DNA of 30,000 bases from Symbiodinium natans (GCA_905221605.1 CAJNDS010001646.1:1-30000), one strand, 5' to 3'. Positions 8,658-20,071 are shown, counted from the stretch's first letter. Translations and numbers: made by a program. The notes: generated by a model not told the origin, from the letters alone.

Positions 8658-8839
8658 TTTGGAGGTTCATGTGGGGCTGTTAGAAGTTGGGTCATCAAGT
8701 AGGGTTTAGGGTTTAGGGTTTAGGGTTTAGGGTTTAGTGTTTAGGGTTTAGTGTTTAGGGTTTAGGGTTTAGGGTTTACTGATAACCTGACTTAGGGGGT
8801 ACTTTTCGCCCTACTTAGAACTACCCATGAACCTTCAAG
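8657..8839. mobile_element. Family B hairpin element with internal TTTAGGG array
   Basis: Arms GGAGGTTCATGTGG and ACTACCCATGAACCTTCAAG; the loop holds about eleven TTTAGGG units (8700-8778). Confidence 0.8.
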
Positions 8840-9334
8840 TAACTTATATGGGTAGTTCTTCTCGGAGTCCTTCTTTTGAGGGTGCCGTATACTTTTGGAA
8901 TTTGGAGGGGGCCCAAAAAGGGACCCTAATTTAGACAACTACCCAGATGGTTAGTTCTCAAAACTATGGTCCCTTTCTGGGTACCCTGAATAAGAGGGGC
9001 CACCTTATAATGAGGACCCCCAAATGGACCCTAATTTAGGGAGATGAGATCACCACATAGGCTTGGTTATTGAAGAGTCTACTTAAAGGTTTGGGGTTTC
9101 GGGGTTTAGGGTCGATAGAGTTTATGGGGCGCTGGGCTTAGGACTGATGACTTCAAGGTTAGGGTTCAAGGACTGGGGACTTTAAGGGGGTTTGGAGGCG
9201 CAGGGTTTCTGACTCAAGGGGCCCAGTTGAAATCACCTGAAGCTAGTCTAAGGCACCCACACCCCCCTCCCCCCGGTCAAAACAAAAAACACCTTTTTTA
9301 GAACCCAGGACTGCCTAAACCCTAAACCCTAAAC
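8840..9334. repeat. Repeat-derived stretch without a called gene
   Basis: GGGACCCTAATTTAG occurs twice (8921-8935 and about 9026-9040) in a diverged element at about 8890-9045 that resembles family F. After that comes G/T-rich telomere-like decay (9080-9240) and a C-run near 9265. No open segment was convincing. Confidence 0.6.
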
Positions 9335-9800
9335 CATTTCTTTTGCATCCGGGCTAAGATGTCCTGGCCGGAAAGCTTCAGCAACCCTAAACCCTAAACC
9401 CTAAACCCTAAACCCTAAACCCTAAACCCTAAACCCCACGATCCCAACTGGTGGCATCCCAGGAGCCCACTTCTGCACTCGCTGTCGCTCGATGGGCTTC
9501 AGGGCCACGTCGACGCCAAACCTGAGATAGGAAGGTTTGCTGCCGACTCATGGGCCCTTGGGTTTTGGGGTTTAGGGTTTAGGGTCCCTGGTTACAACTC
9601 TTATACACTAATAATTTATTAAATTCCATGCTTCGGATCCCTATAAGCAAGGGTAACGGACCTAAACCCTAAACCCTAAACCCTAAACCCTAAACCCTAA
9701 ACTCTAAGGGCCCATGGTTCCAACCTTAGAATTGCGCGAAGGGTTTCGGGTTTAGGGCTCCAAGGGCCCCTGAAACCACCGTCTTTACACGCGCTCGCTT
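9335..9800 (-). CDS. Candidate exon cluster, partial, product unknown
   Basis: Three minus-strand open segments separated by telomere-type tracts: about 9790-9735, 9540-9437 (GVDVALKPIERQRVQKWAPG) and 9380-9335 (KLSGQDILARMQKKW). They may be the 3' part of the next gene upstream on the same strand, if the stop at 10238-10236 is spliced around, or a separate gene. No start or stop was assigned. Confidence 0.33.
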
Positions 9801-9817
9801 TGCACCTGGAGGTTCAG

Positions 9818-10024
9818 GGTTTAGGGTTTTTAGGGTTTAGGGTTTAGGGTTTAGGGTTTAGGGTTTAAGGTTTAGGGTTTAAGGTTTAGGGTTTAGGGTT
9901 TAGGGTTTAGGGCTATTTGAAGGTTCATTTGGGTAGTCTTAAGTGGGGTTGTCAGTAGGGTAACTATTTGCTTATAACCCTATTCAGGGTACTTACATCC
10001 ACTTCTAGCTACCCCTTGAACATC
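9818..10024. repeat. TTTAGGG tract followed by a family B hairpin
   Basis: Tract 9818-9912 has TTTAAGG variants. The element 9913-10024 has arms GAAGGTTCATTTGGGTAG and CTACCCCTTGAACATCCAAG. Confidence 0.85.
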
Positions 10025-10058
10025 CAAGCAAGAGGGGCTTTTTCCCCCTCACCCTGGG

Positions 10059-10221
10059 CCCAGAGAGCCCAATACCCCCTTAAATCAGGAATATACCTTA
10101 AATCATCTTAAGCATCCCTATATGGTTTAAGGTATAAATAAGGAATATACCTTAAATCATCTTAAGCATCCCTATATGGTTTAAGGTATATTCCTTACTT
10201 AAGAAGTCTTGGGCTCTTTGG
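10059..10221. mobile_element. Family C inverted-repeat element with duplicated core
   Basis: Ends CCCAGAGAGCCCAATA / CTTGGGCTCTTTGGG. A 54-bp core starting AGGAATATACCTTAAATC is present twice in tandem, from 10087 and from 10141. Confidence 0.85.
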
Positions 10222-10235
10222 GGGCTGCTGCTCCG

Positions 10236-12568
10236 TTAGGTTGCTCCGCTGAGGCGCTCCTCAATGTTCTCCGCAATCTCGTCCAAGGACACAGCGCCCA
10301 TCTCGGCACACCTCTGCAGCTTTAGGATTGAGCCCCGAACTTTGGGTTAGGGTTTAGGGTCTAGGGTTTAGGGTTTAGGGTGAGTTTAGAGGGCCGCAAC
10401 GAGGAGCCAACAGATCAGGGTGTGTCGCGCAATCGAGGTAATCACTTTCCGTTCCGCCTGGGTGCCATCCGAAGCCGGCATTCTCCAACTACTAAAATCT
10501 TGTAGATCTTCTTCTGTGGAGGTTGTCACGGAGCCATGTTTCTCGAAGCCCGCTCTGCCTCTGCCCTAAACCCCAAACCCCAAACCCCAAACCCTTTTGA
10601 CATCTAAACCCTAAACCCTAAACCCTAAACCCTAAACCCTAAACCCTAAACATGCAGCATTGAAATCGCTGTTGTGAGCAAAGGCGCCATGTCGTCGCGG
10701 CATCCAGGTACTCCTCCAGGCCTGAGGGGCAGCTACCGTCATGCCTAAGGCCCCTGATGGCGCACTGATCGGGGTTTAGGGTTTAGGGTTAAGGGTGCCA
10801 CATGCGTGGGTTTAGGGTTTAGGGTTTAGGGTTTAGGGTTTAGGGTTTAGGGCTTAGGGCTTAGGGCCGGGTTTAGGGTCTAGGGTTTAGGGCTTAGGGG
10901 TTAGGGTTTAGGGTTTAGGGTTTAGGGTTTAGGGCCAAACGAGCACCCAAATCAACGGCAGCGTCTCGTCTGCGTCCACGCGGCGCATCTCTTCCAGCCA
11001 CTCCTTGGCTTTCAGAACGCGAGGTCCAAAATTGGGTTTCGCCACCCGCACTGCATCCAAATTTGGGATTAGGGTTTAGGGTTGCAAGGCTTCCCCTACA
11101 TGACAACCCCCCTGAAACACCCTGAAACACCGCAGTTAAGCAAAACTAAGCCCTAAACTCCGCTTTCTGGGCGACCAAGGCGCGCGAAGGTCTTGGACCT
11201 TGCAGCGTGGAGCGCCAGCTTCAGGGGATCCTCTGCTGGCGCACAGGTTTAGGGTTTAGGGTTTAGGGTTTAGGGTTTAGGATTTAGGGTTTAGGGTTTA
11301 GGGTTTTTTTTCCTTGAGGGGGGGTGGGGGGGTGCAGGGGGCTTGGGGATGTTTGGGTTTGAGTCTAACTCTGGCAATATTTTTGGAAGTCCACCAAACC
11401 AGGAGGGTTCATAAATTCATACCCGCCTCTTGAAACCCCAACCTCCTGTAGCCCTGCACCCCTGAGTCTTACAAAGGCTCTCCGAAGTGCGAATATCGGG
11501 GTTTAGGGTTTAGGGTGTAGGGTTTAGGGCTTAGGCTCTTACAAGATACTTTAGATAGAGCTTCTGGATCTCTCCAAAAGGTTGCTCTCTCCTCTTTCCT
11601 GATGCACGGTGGGAGAGAGCAGAGAAAAGGACCTTTCGTGGTGCAAGACTCCGGAGGCCAAGACACCCTAAACCCTAGACCCTAAACCCTAAACCCTAAC
11701 CCTAAACCCTAAACCCTAAACCCCTAAACCCTAAACCCTGAACCCTGAACCCCAACCTCGGAACCACATCAGAAGGGTGGACCTCGCCCCTTCCCAGCCA
11801 CAAGGTAGTGAAGAAGGCTACATGGATGAGGGCCGCAGAACCCTAAAACTCTAAAGCCCTAAAACCCTGAAACCCTAAACCCGAAAAAGACCCTAAACCC
11901 TAAAACCCTATTTAAATCATAAACCCTGACCCCCCAACAAAAAGTGCCGGCGTCTCCCAAAGCCCACAACACTCCGCAACTCGACTCCAGCGCAGCCCGG
12001 GCGTCGTTTCGCAGTGGGCGCCGCCTGCACTTGCAGCTGCTGGGCCTTGGCCTGGGCTTCAACGTACATCTCAGAACCATTTTCTTGGATAATATTACTA
12101 ATATCATGGTTATTACTAAATATGCTCAAGATTATTATATGTTTATAGGCTTAAAAAAATAGTATACTTCTGATTCTTTTGGACATGCTTCAAGCCTACG
12201 ACTAAGGTTCGGCATTTGCCGCCGTAGGACGTAATTACGCCCCTTAGAGCAGTGCTTCTCTGTTAATCACCATTTGGGGGGCCTAACCTTTTACAAGATG
12301 CCGAAACCCCAATTCCATCAGGCTCCACTTTCGGAGTCTTGGCCGCGACGTGACAAGGGTGTAAGGGTTCGTGAGGCGAGTGGAGGGGCCGAGGCTTGAG
12401 TGCAAAGCCCTTGGCTGTCAGAATTTTGGGGGTTTTTGGGGGGGTTTTGGGGGGGTTTTGGGGCCGCAGAGTTGCAACCACCATCTCACTCCGCGATGCC
12501 GAAGCTTCGCTCTGACTGTCTGCCTGCGCCAGCGAGACAGGTCTAAACCACAGCCACAACTCAGACAT
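10236..12568 (-). CDS. Candidate multi-exon gene, product unknown
   Basis: Not recognised. A possible start is the ATG at 12568. Open minus-strand segments are about 12540-12300, 12075-12010, 11840-11778, 11495-11365, 11243-11160, 11066-10934 (RVLKAKEWLEEMRRVDADET), 10770-10651 (GSCPSGLEEYLDAATTWRLC), about 10545-10385, and 10319-10236, which ends EMGAVSLDEIAENIEERLSG-Ala-Thr then TAA. Charged, helix-prone composition supports coding. Nearly every gap is a TTTAGGG or CCCTAAA tract of 30-165 bp. At 11160 the exon runs into GTTTAGGG, a possible GT donor. A strong second open frame exists over 11066-10934 and 10545-10400, so the frame choice there is judgement. Confidence 0.42.
10771..10935 (+). 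repeat. Long interrupted TTTAGGG array
   Basis: About twenty units in three blocks with CTTAGGG variants, between two exon-like minus-strand segments. Confidence 0.95.
11664..11750 (-). repeat. Interstitial CCCTAAA tract
   Basis: About twelve units with CCCTGAA variants at the distal end. Confidence 0.95.
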
Positions 12569-12637
12569 GCTTAAACCAAGCCAACAAGCTCGTACGCAAT
12601 GAACAACTCGACGTGATACAGGAGAAAGCCAGGTGCA

Positions 12638-14699
12638 GTGGCAACAACGCCACATTTCCATCACCGACAGAATGCCCTAGAGTGTCCCTACTTGCACTCC
12701 ACTATACTTACCGCCAACCACTCAAAATCGACATGTCCCGGAAGCCTACGCGCTCACCCCACAGACCCCACCCCTCAAAGCCGCGAAGTCCGGGGCCCTG
12801 CCTCGACGGCCACTTGCCCGCGCCCCGACCAGGCCAGGGCCGGCAAGGGTGGCAAGGACCTGATGACGCTTCAGCAAAAACTTCAAGAACATCAAGAGAG
12901 AGTCAGCCAACCAGCAAAGCGCAAGGATGGGTGGGTTTGAGGCTGGCCGACCAGGCCTTTAGGAAATTTCAGCTCGCAACACACCGCAAGCCTGGCGGAA
13001 ACCCGGCGCACAGAATCGCATAGACATGCTGTCAGTACACAGCAGTTTGTGTGCAACAGGTCGTTTTTGCGAATCGAATTGGCTCTGACGACCGACATCA
13101 TTCAGTTGTATACTTTAGCAAGCTATGGTCGCTGGCGACATCTTGCCCACAACATCAACGAGGATGTGGTACTGCTAGTGGTGGTGGTTGTGGTGGTGGT
13201 GGTGGTGGAAGAGGACCCTCTGGTAGGAAGCTTCCCTTACAAAACGAGTTTGCGAGCATAAAAGTCCGGTGACATGTTTAAAGCGCAGTAACCGAGCTCC
13301 TCCTCAACGGCAAGTTTTGCAAACATCGTAAGAGTAGTTCAACTGGCGCCTGTCATCGTCCGGTTAGAACAGGGTCCGCGATGTCTAGGGATCGGGGGAG
13401 GGCTGCCCACACTGTCAAGGGGGTTCAACATTAAACCCTAAACCCTAAACCCTAAACCTAAACCCTAAACCCTAAACCCTAAGGAACGAGGGCTGAGTAA
13501 GGGATCTCAAGGAAAGGGCCCTCGAACTTCACCAACTCTGAGGCCTTAGCATGCCTTTGCCAGCGGCTGGAGGTGAACGATGCAGACTAGAATCTCACCC
13601 ACCAAGCCTGTAGACTTTTAAGCCTAGTTGTCCAGTAACCTGGGGGAATTAAAGGTTAACCTTTGGGATTATAAAGGGATTATACTACCCCAAAAAGGTT
13701 AAAGGTTACCTACTCTACTACTAGGTAAGCAAAGTGAAATCAATCATGGCACATAACCCTATGAAACCTAAACCCTGAAGCCTAAACCCTAGACCCAAAA
13801 AAACCCTGAGCCGGAGTTAAGCCTGCAGGGTTCCAAAAGGGCACGTGTCATATCTCTAGAACCCTGCCCCCTAAACTTCAGCGGAGCCACTCCGCAGGCG
13901 TGCTGTCGGCCTGCCAAGCAGCTCGGAGTCGGGTGCGTTCCGGACTTAGGGCTTAGGTTGGGTCTAACTAGTTATGTTTAGGTTAGGTTTAGGATTTGGG
14001 TTAGGTTGAGGTCTAGGCTCAACCCCTGAACTTGATCTACCCTTAGGTTGGGTTTAGCCGCAACCCTCACCTGCAAAGCCCTCAGCCCTTGCCTTAAGGC
14101 AAGCTTGAACCACGCAGTGCCCCCCCACCCCCCCCCCGTTTAGGGTTTAGGGTTTAGGATTTAGGGCCCCAGCCTGCAATTCCGAGGTTCCAGAAGCGTG
14201 CAGGGGCTTGAAGACCATCACCTCCTCGGCATCCTCCTCATCGGGCTGCTCATTCTCCTGTTCTGCTCTCTAGGCGCGCGGCATTGCAACTCACATTGCA
14301 ATAAGGGTACCTTGTTTTGGCTTTTGGTTACTTTCAACAACCCCCCAAAAAAGCGAAAAAGTGTGGGGCTTCCGCGTAGGAGCTTGAGATCCTACTAGGG
14401 TTTGAGTGGGGACTGTTGTGAGGTAGCTGTTTTCTTAGCCATAGAAACCCAACAGAAAGGAACGCCCCAAACCCAAACCTAGAACGATTTGGGGTTTGGG
14501 GTTTGGGGTTTAGGGTTTCGGGTTTAGGGTCTAAAGGAACTCCAACTCCCAACATCTCTCTCCGCAGGATTACGGCCGCTTTGGGCGGGTCCTTGTTGCC
14601 TACGAGCGGATTCTTTCTTCTCACTCCCCACATGACCTCTCAATGCAGCTCCACTCTTCGGAGGCCCCATCTAACGCACATGGGGGTTTCCGCAACTAG
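12638..14699 (+). CDS. Candidate multi-exon gene, product unknown
   Basis: Not recognised. ATG at 12638 opens 100 codons that end in a helical, Gln-rich piece (GKGGKDLMTLQQKLQEHQER). Later plus-strand open segments are about 13070-13270 (Gly-rich from a GTG run), 13300-13430 and 13510-13610; 13870-13945 and 14170-14270 are ambiguous between strands. The final exon is the best part: acceptor TCTCTCCGCAG at 14557-14567, then 14568-14699 in one frame (DYGRFGRVLVAYERILSSHS...) to TAG. The gene would be divergent from the minus-strand candidate starting at 12568. Confidence 0.38.
13627..13725. mobile_element. Family E element
   Basis: Shares TGTCCAGTAACCTGG, AATTAAAGGTTAACCTTTGG and CCCCAAAAAGGTTAAAGG with the copy at 17266-17370. 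The right end is CTACTACTAGG. Confidence 0.85.
13960..14060. repeat. Degenerate telomere-like stretch
   Basis: TTAGGTTGGGT and TTAGGTTTAGGA motifs without a regular period; no open segment. Confidence 0.7.
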
Positions 14700-14839
14700 G
14701 GGTAACACCCCCACAACCCTCTGACCTCAAGACCCCAAGACCCTAAAACCCTAAGACCCCAAGACCCTACCCTCTTGGGGGCCCCTTTAAGGGATTCTAT
14801 TCTAGTTTGGGGTATAAACAGGGTACCCCTATTCTGGGA

Positions 14840-16445
14840 AATACCAAAGTTCGAACAAGCGAAGGTGCATGAGCACTTTCGTTTTTGCACTGAGCCCGCT
14901 ACAGCACTTTTTCAAGGGACTTTTCCAAGAGACTTCGCCCGCCTCGATATTATCCCTGTGAGCCAAAGCGAAGGGACTAAATTAGGGACCCTTACAAAGG
15001 ACCTTGGGGTATATAGGGACTATATATTCTGAATATTGTTCAGCCCAAACAATCTCAAACCTGGCCAAGGTTGCAACAGACACCCTCCAAACCCTTCAAC
15101 CCCTATGGGCCTAAACCCTAAACCCTTTTCTGAACCCAAACCCTAAACCCTAAACCCAAAACCCAAAACCCTCTGGTAACCCTAAACCCTAAACCCTAAA
15201 CCCTAAACCCCAAATCCTAAAGCCTTAAACCCTCTGGTAACCCTAACCGCTTCGGCTGGCAGCTTCCGCATCCTCCCAGCAGGCCGCCTCAGGCTCTCGG
15301 CCGCCTTCCGGCCCACTCGTGGGGGCCTGCGGCGCGAACCCCGCGGTTTAGGGTTTAGGGTTTAGGGTTTAGGGTTTAGGGTTGAGGGTTGAGGGTTGAG
15401 GGTTGAGGGTTTAGGTATCACAGGGCGTATCGGTATTTTAGGGCTTAGAGGTTTTTTGTAGAGTTTGTGGGGTTTACAGGGTTTAGGGCTTTTAGGGTCT
15501 ATAGGGTTTACAGGGCTTATAGGGCTTTTCGGGTTTATTGGTGGTTATAGGGTTTATAGGATTTAGAGGGTTTATGGGTGTAGGGTTTTAGGGATAATAT
15601 GGTTTAGGGGTTGTATTCGCCAACGCAGCCCGCCGCACACTTCCACACCAGACGCTACACGCTTGGCACGAACTGGCTCAACCCTGTGGCACCCTAAACC
15701 CTAAACCCTAAACCCTGATGTATATATTTTTTGTTTTGGCACCCTCAACCCTTCAATCCACACCTGACAGTCCTGCCAACTTTCTTCCGCGGGCTCGGCG
15801 ACAGATTCCGGCAACGCTTGTGGGACCAGCGGCGCTATGCCAAGGATCTCCTGCTTTAGGGTTCTTGTTGGGGCAATATAAACCTAAACCCTAAACCCTA
15901 AACTCCGGCTTTAGGGTTCAGGAGGTTTAGGTTTAGGCTTAGGGTGTGGGGCAGGGGCGAACAAAACGACTTGTGGAGCCTAAACCCTAAACCCTTTTTT
16001 TGACCCTAACCCTAAACCCTAAACCCTAAACCCTAAACCCCAAACAAGCCCACCGCCCTCTCACCCCCACCTCTTGGAGCCGTTCAATTTGGAGAGGGAG
16101 AAAGGTGCTTTTCTCTATGCATGAGTAGTAAAACCATGTTTTTCCCTACATTTCATCCATCTCTGAAAAGGGAACCTTTTGCCTCTAGGAGTGGAGGTTA
16201 AAGGCTTTCCTCTTCAGATGTCAGGAAAATGTAGGTTTTCGAATCAAGATATCAAGGAAACAAAGGCTTTCACTATTGAAATATTGAGGATATACAGGTT
16301 TGCCACCTCGAATCAATCAATCCGAGAGGGGGGGGGAGAGGGGGGCTCTGTTTCTGAGGCGGGGGCGGGGGATTGCAATGGCAAGCAGCGACAGACGCAC
16401 AAATACCAGGGCAACTTTCGAGGTGCAGAGTTTATTTATGGCTAG
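14840..16445 (+). CDS. Candidate multi-exon gene, product unknown
   Basis: Not recognised. Plus-strand open segments are about 14846-14980 (KVHEHFRFCTEPATALFQGT), 15040-15108, 15245-15345, 15612-15690, 15750-15853 (FFRGLGDRFRQRLWDQRRYA), 15955-15995 and 16046-16104. The last is joined to 16189-16445 by a well-formed GT-AG intron (16105-16188, phase 1, Glu-Lys|Gly-Val-Glu-Val), and the frame ends TAG at 16443-16445. The other gaps are telomere-type tracts. Its 3' end converges on the minus-strand gene ending at 16538. Confidence 0.4.
15112..15240 (-). repeat. Interstitial CCCTAAA tracts with duplicated junk
   Basis: Two blocks sharing AACCCTCTGGTAACCCTAA at 15169-15187 and 15229-15247, suggesting a segmental duplication of about 60 bp. 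Confidence 0.85.
15345..15612 (+). repeat. TTTAGGG tract decaying into degenerate units
   Basis: Perfect units 15345-15380, TTGAGGG variants to 15412, then irregular GGGTTTATAGG and GGGCTTATAGG motifs to about 15612. Confidence 0.9.
16105..16188 (+). other. Conventional GT-AG intron
   Basis: GAAAG|GTGCTT ... TTGCCTCTAG|GAGTGG, 84 bp, with a pyrimidine-rich acceptor. It joins two open plus-strand segments in phase 1. No inverted ends or flanking duplication were seen, so it contrasts with the introner-type introns elsewhere. Confidence 0.55.
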
Positions 16446-16538
16446 GGTTTAGGGTTTAGGGTTTAGAGTTCAGGGTTTAGGTTTAGGGTTTAGGGTTTAG
16501 GGTTTAGAGTTTAGGGTTTAGGTTTCAGGGTTTAGGGT
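16444..16538 (+). repeat. TTTAGGG tract between two convergent stops
   Basis: About twelve units with TTTAGAG and six-base variants. It lies exactly between the stop at 16445 (plus) and the stop at 16538 (minus). Confidence 0.95.
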
Positions 16539-18867
16539 CAGATACGGTCGGGTCCCTCCGCTTCCACTCCCGGGGCCTCACCCTCCTCAGAAGTCTGGCG
16601 CGGCTTCGGGGTCGGGCTCGGCTGGTTGATCATGAGGTCCTGCCATGAAAAACGGGAGTAGCATTCAGCCATACTAGTGCCCAAAGAGCCCAATATCTTT
16701 CAAATAAGCTATAGACCTTAAATCATTAAGGGATCCTTAAGATGATTTAAGGTATATTCCTTATTTAAGGGGCCTTTGGGCTTTCTGGGTGCTATTCAAC
16801 CACCCCGCCAGCTTGCATTAGATGTAGAAGGGCTATATCCCTTCGTGAAGTCTGAAGTTTCGGATTTGGGCAAACACGCAAAGTCATTGCACGGGAACTG
16901 CCTTGGAAGATATGTGGTTTTCTACCACCGTGCCGAGCGCAAGGTGCCCTTGCTCCGGCTACGTAGACGCAACCATGCAGACAGGGTGCACCTGGGCGCC
17001 TTCCCGAGCAGTCCTAACTCACACCTACTCGAAGGTTCATGGGAAATTGTAAGTAGGAAGTAGGATTATACCCGAAATAGGGTTTAAAATTATAGTTACC
17101 CTACTTAGAACCCCAGTTATAACAACCCGTGAACCTCCAAGCACAGTAGCCAACCTGACCCCACTTGAAATCCCAAGATCCACAGGTGCCAAGCACAGCA
17201 GCTATTGAAGCCTGCTCGTCGGCCTCCTGGCTGGCGGGGCCATTCCTGGGCCACTGCAAGAGCTGCTTACTTGTCCAGTAACCTGGATGAATTAAAGGTT
17301 AACCTTTGGGGTTATAAGGGGATTCTGCTACCCCAAAAAGGTTAAAGGTTGCCTACTCCACTACTAGGGCTGAGATTGGTTGGGTCAGAGTTGCGTTTCG
17401 GGAGTCGGTGGACTTTTGGGTGCGTGCAAACTGCGTTGGTTGCCTGGAGTGTTGTTCCGCGACCTGTGCCCCCAAACCCTTTCCCAAAACCCTAAACCCT
17501 AAACCCTAAACCCTAAACCCTAAACCCTAAACCCTAAACCCTCATCCAAGTGCATGTGCCAGCCGTGGCGCGGCTCGACAGCGGCAGTCGCAGGGGAGGT
17601 CGAAGCAGATGCCTGCGCACCTGAGAAAACATGGATGCAGCGGCCCCTCTTTCCTAAACTCTAAACCCTAAACTCTAAAACCCTCAACCCGACATGTGCA
17701 GGATCTTGGCCGGTTCTCTAGCGATGCCTGGACCATGTCCCAGGGCAGGCCACAGGGCCATATTTAGTCCTGCGCTGCTGCTTCAGCCTTTTGAAGCTGG
17801 TAGCAATGATGGTGGTAAACCATACAGGAATGATACGAGTACTCGTAATCACAAAAAAGCCATCATCAGCACCACAAGCTGTTGACGTCCCTTGAGCCCT
17901 GACAAAAGACAGGGCATGATCCTCATGGGACACGCAACCCCCCCCCCCCCCATAATATAGGGGCCTGAATAATTTGAGTACGGCTTGGGGGGGTTATTCA
18001 AATATAACTAAATAAGGACCATAGGATTAGTACTTCTTCCGAGCCCCATAAATACGTTGATCGCGGCAAAGTCGCCTCCAAAGAGGCTGCTCAAGAAGCC
18101 GGCCAGGGCCTCATGAGAGCCCGACTTCGTCTCCTCCGCTCCGGCCTTCGTAGAGATGCTTGGGGTCTAAGCCTTTTTTTGCATAATCCCGAAACCCTTT
18201 AAACCCCTCAACCCTAAACCCCTAAGCCCTAACCCAGACTCGGACCAAGCAAGCCTAAAAACCATACGCAGATCAAAAGCACTGGGATCCTGACATGCTT
18301 TGGAGGCTGAGGCTTGTGTGAGGTGTGAAGGCATTTGGCGTGGGGTTTCTCAAGTGGGTTTGAGGGTTTAGGGTTTAGGGTTTAGGGTTTCGGGCCATCT
18401 TCGTCACCCAAAGGCACCTGGATGGTCGCTTTCTCCGAGGGATCTTCCCGAGTGGCCTCGAGGGGCACTTGGGGTTCTGAGACCTAGCGTGGTTTAGGGT
18501 TTGGGGTTTAGAGTTTAGGGTTTAGTTTGGGGTTTAGGGTTTAGGGTTTAGGGTTTAGGGTTTAGGGTTTAGGGTTTAGGGTTTAGGGTTTAGGGTTTAG
18601 GGTTTAGGGTTTAGGGTTTAGGGTTTAGGGCTTAGGGCTTAGGGCTTAGGGTTTAGGGCCGATCTGGGCTCAGCACCCTTCAGGGATGCCACAGGGCCTC
18701 CAAAAAGCTTCGTGCATGAAGTTCTGCGGGCTGACCCCTTTCACCCCCCTTTTGGCAAGGCCCTCCCTGCATCAGAAAGCTACTAGTTGCTTAAGCACCC
18801 CCCCCCCCCAAAAAAAAGAGGATTCTTCCTTATACTGGCAATGTAGGGACTATTACTTTTTCTTTTT

Positions 18868-18898
<31 letters not shown>

Positions 18899-20058
18899 GT
18901 TCAGGAAGCAAATAGTAGAAAGTGAGAATCGAGGAGCCCACAAGACAAGTGGACCACTCAGCAGCATGTGAATGCCGCTTTCTTGCCAGACTGGGAGGCT
19001 CCGGATCCAAGAGGCTTGTGTCTACTTGGCTGCACTTAGGAGGGTAGTAAAAAAACAAGCTTTTAGCTGCCTTATTAAGAAACCCAATAAACCCAAAAAG
19101 GCTAAAGATCTAAAGTTACAGTAAAGCACCACAAAGTCTAGTGAGCATGAAGCAATGAGAATAGAACACGGAACAGAATCGACGTCATGCAGCTTGCGGC
19201 ACTCGCAGCCTCCAGTGCAGATCCATCAGCAGGAGCTCGCAGAACCCTTAGGCGAACACCATCTCCTTGTCTCCAGCCGGCGGGGACATTGTGAAGGGGC
19301 TTACTTAGAATTTCATGGGTAAGTATAAGTGGGGTTCTAAGCAGGGTAGCTATACTTCTAACCTTACTTAGGGTACTTGCAACCCTACTTATAGCTACCT
19401 TGGAGCCTCCAAGTCGGGTTTAGGGTTTAGGGTTTTCGGGTTTTGTGCAGGACAGGCTGTGCTGCCACCAGCTGAAGCTTGCATTGCAAGTCTGCAAACC
19501 CACATGCCGGAACTCCTCTCCGCTAAGTCGGAACCATGCCTGCCAGATGATAATCTTCCCCGAAGAACCCACTCCGGTCCGCAGACAGCCCAACACCCCG
19601 CACTTGTGGAAAAAAATCCCTGACACTCCCTACAACTTACAAACCCTAAACCCTATAAGCCGAAACCCTAAACCCTTTTCCCCTAAACACTAAACCCCAA
19701 ACCCTATAAACCCCAAAACCCCTTTTATTTAAAGGGAACTTATTAAGGGGTATGGGGGCACCCTGAGAAGAGCAGTCAAGTGTCTCAGCTCGCCAGAAAG
19801 CACCTCGTCCGCTTCATCCTGGGGATGCTGAGGCTTAGGGTTTGCATGGCGGATGTTCTCGCAGCATGATGATGGTGACGAGCAGCAGCAGAAGCGGCGG
19901 CAGCAGCAGCAGCAGCACAAATCAAGCTCCCCAAGCCCTGAGCCCTAAACTCGGTTAGCTACGCAAACGAATATGGTAACCCTAAACCCTAAACCCGAAA
20001 CCCCCCCTTCCAGGCCTCCGAGGCCAGGGCCAAGGAGCGTCCACCAACCTGGGTGCGC
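16538..20058 (-). CDS. Candidate large multi-exon gene, product unknown
   Basis: Not recognised. Minus-strand open segments in order are about 20058-20010, 19900-19750 (Cys-codon run then an acidic piece), 19630-19440, 19295-19200, 19040-18910, 18745-18670, 18470-18400 (PSEKATIQVPLGDEDGPK), 18165-18020 (KSGSHEALAGFLSSLFGGDF), 17933-17720, 17605-17540 (PATAAVEPRHGWHMHLDEG), 17470-17371, 17265-17165 (NGPASQEADEQASIAAVLG) and 16670-16538 (TPKPRQTSEEGEAPGVEAEG, then TGA). The two segments around 17266-17370 join in phase 0 across a family E element with a GC donor. The C-terminal part is low-complexity and acidic. It may be more than one gene; 16780-17040 is open on both strands. Confidence 0.42.
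16680..16789. mobile_element. Family C inverted-repeat element
   Basis: Ends CCCAAAGAGCCCAATA / GGGGCCTTTGGGC; core GGGATCCTTAAGATGATTTA. Third copy in the window. Confidence 0.85.
17026..17141. mobile_element. Family B hairpin element
   Basis: Arms CGAAGGTTCATGGGAAATTG and AACAACCCGTGAACCTCCAAG without the last base. Confidence 0.75.
17266..17370 (-). mobile_element. Family E element acting as a predicted GC-AG intron
   Basis: CAG flanks it on both sides. On the minus strand TCA|GCCCTAG...GTAAG|CAG joins two open segments in phase 0. It is about 80% identical to 13627-13725 by eye. Confidence 0.65.
17938..18050. mobile_element. Family G element beginning at a C-run
   Basis: C-run then ATAATATAGGGGCCTGAA, the same 18 bases as at 28699-28716. 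Ends are undefined. Confidence 0.55.
18490..18655 (+). repeat. Longest TTTAGGG array on the plus strand
   Basis: About 22 units; variants cluster at the two ends. Confidence 0.95.
18787..18910. mobile_element. Family K element with homopolymer inverted ends
   Basis: TTGCTTAAGCA then C-run and A-run on the left; T-run then 22 G on the right. The arms are C(n)A(n) against T(n)G(n). A related copy is at 24662-24752. Confidence 0.65.
19300..19413. mobile_element. Family B hairpin element
   Basis: Arms CTTACTTAGAATTTCATGGG and AGCTACCTTGGAGCCTCCAAG without its first base. Confidence 0.75.
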
Positions 20059-20071
20059 TTCTGGGTGCTTT

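Noticed and set aside
10236-12568. Prokaryotic-style operon reading of the minus-strand segments
   Set aside because: Segments lack starts and ribosome-binding sites and are separated by telomere tracts; they behave as exons.
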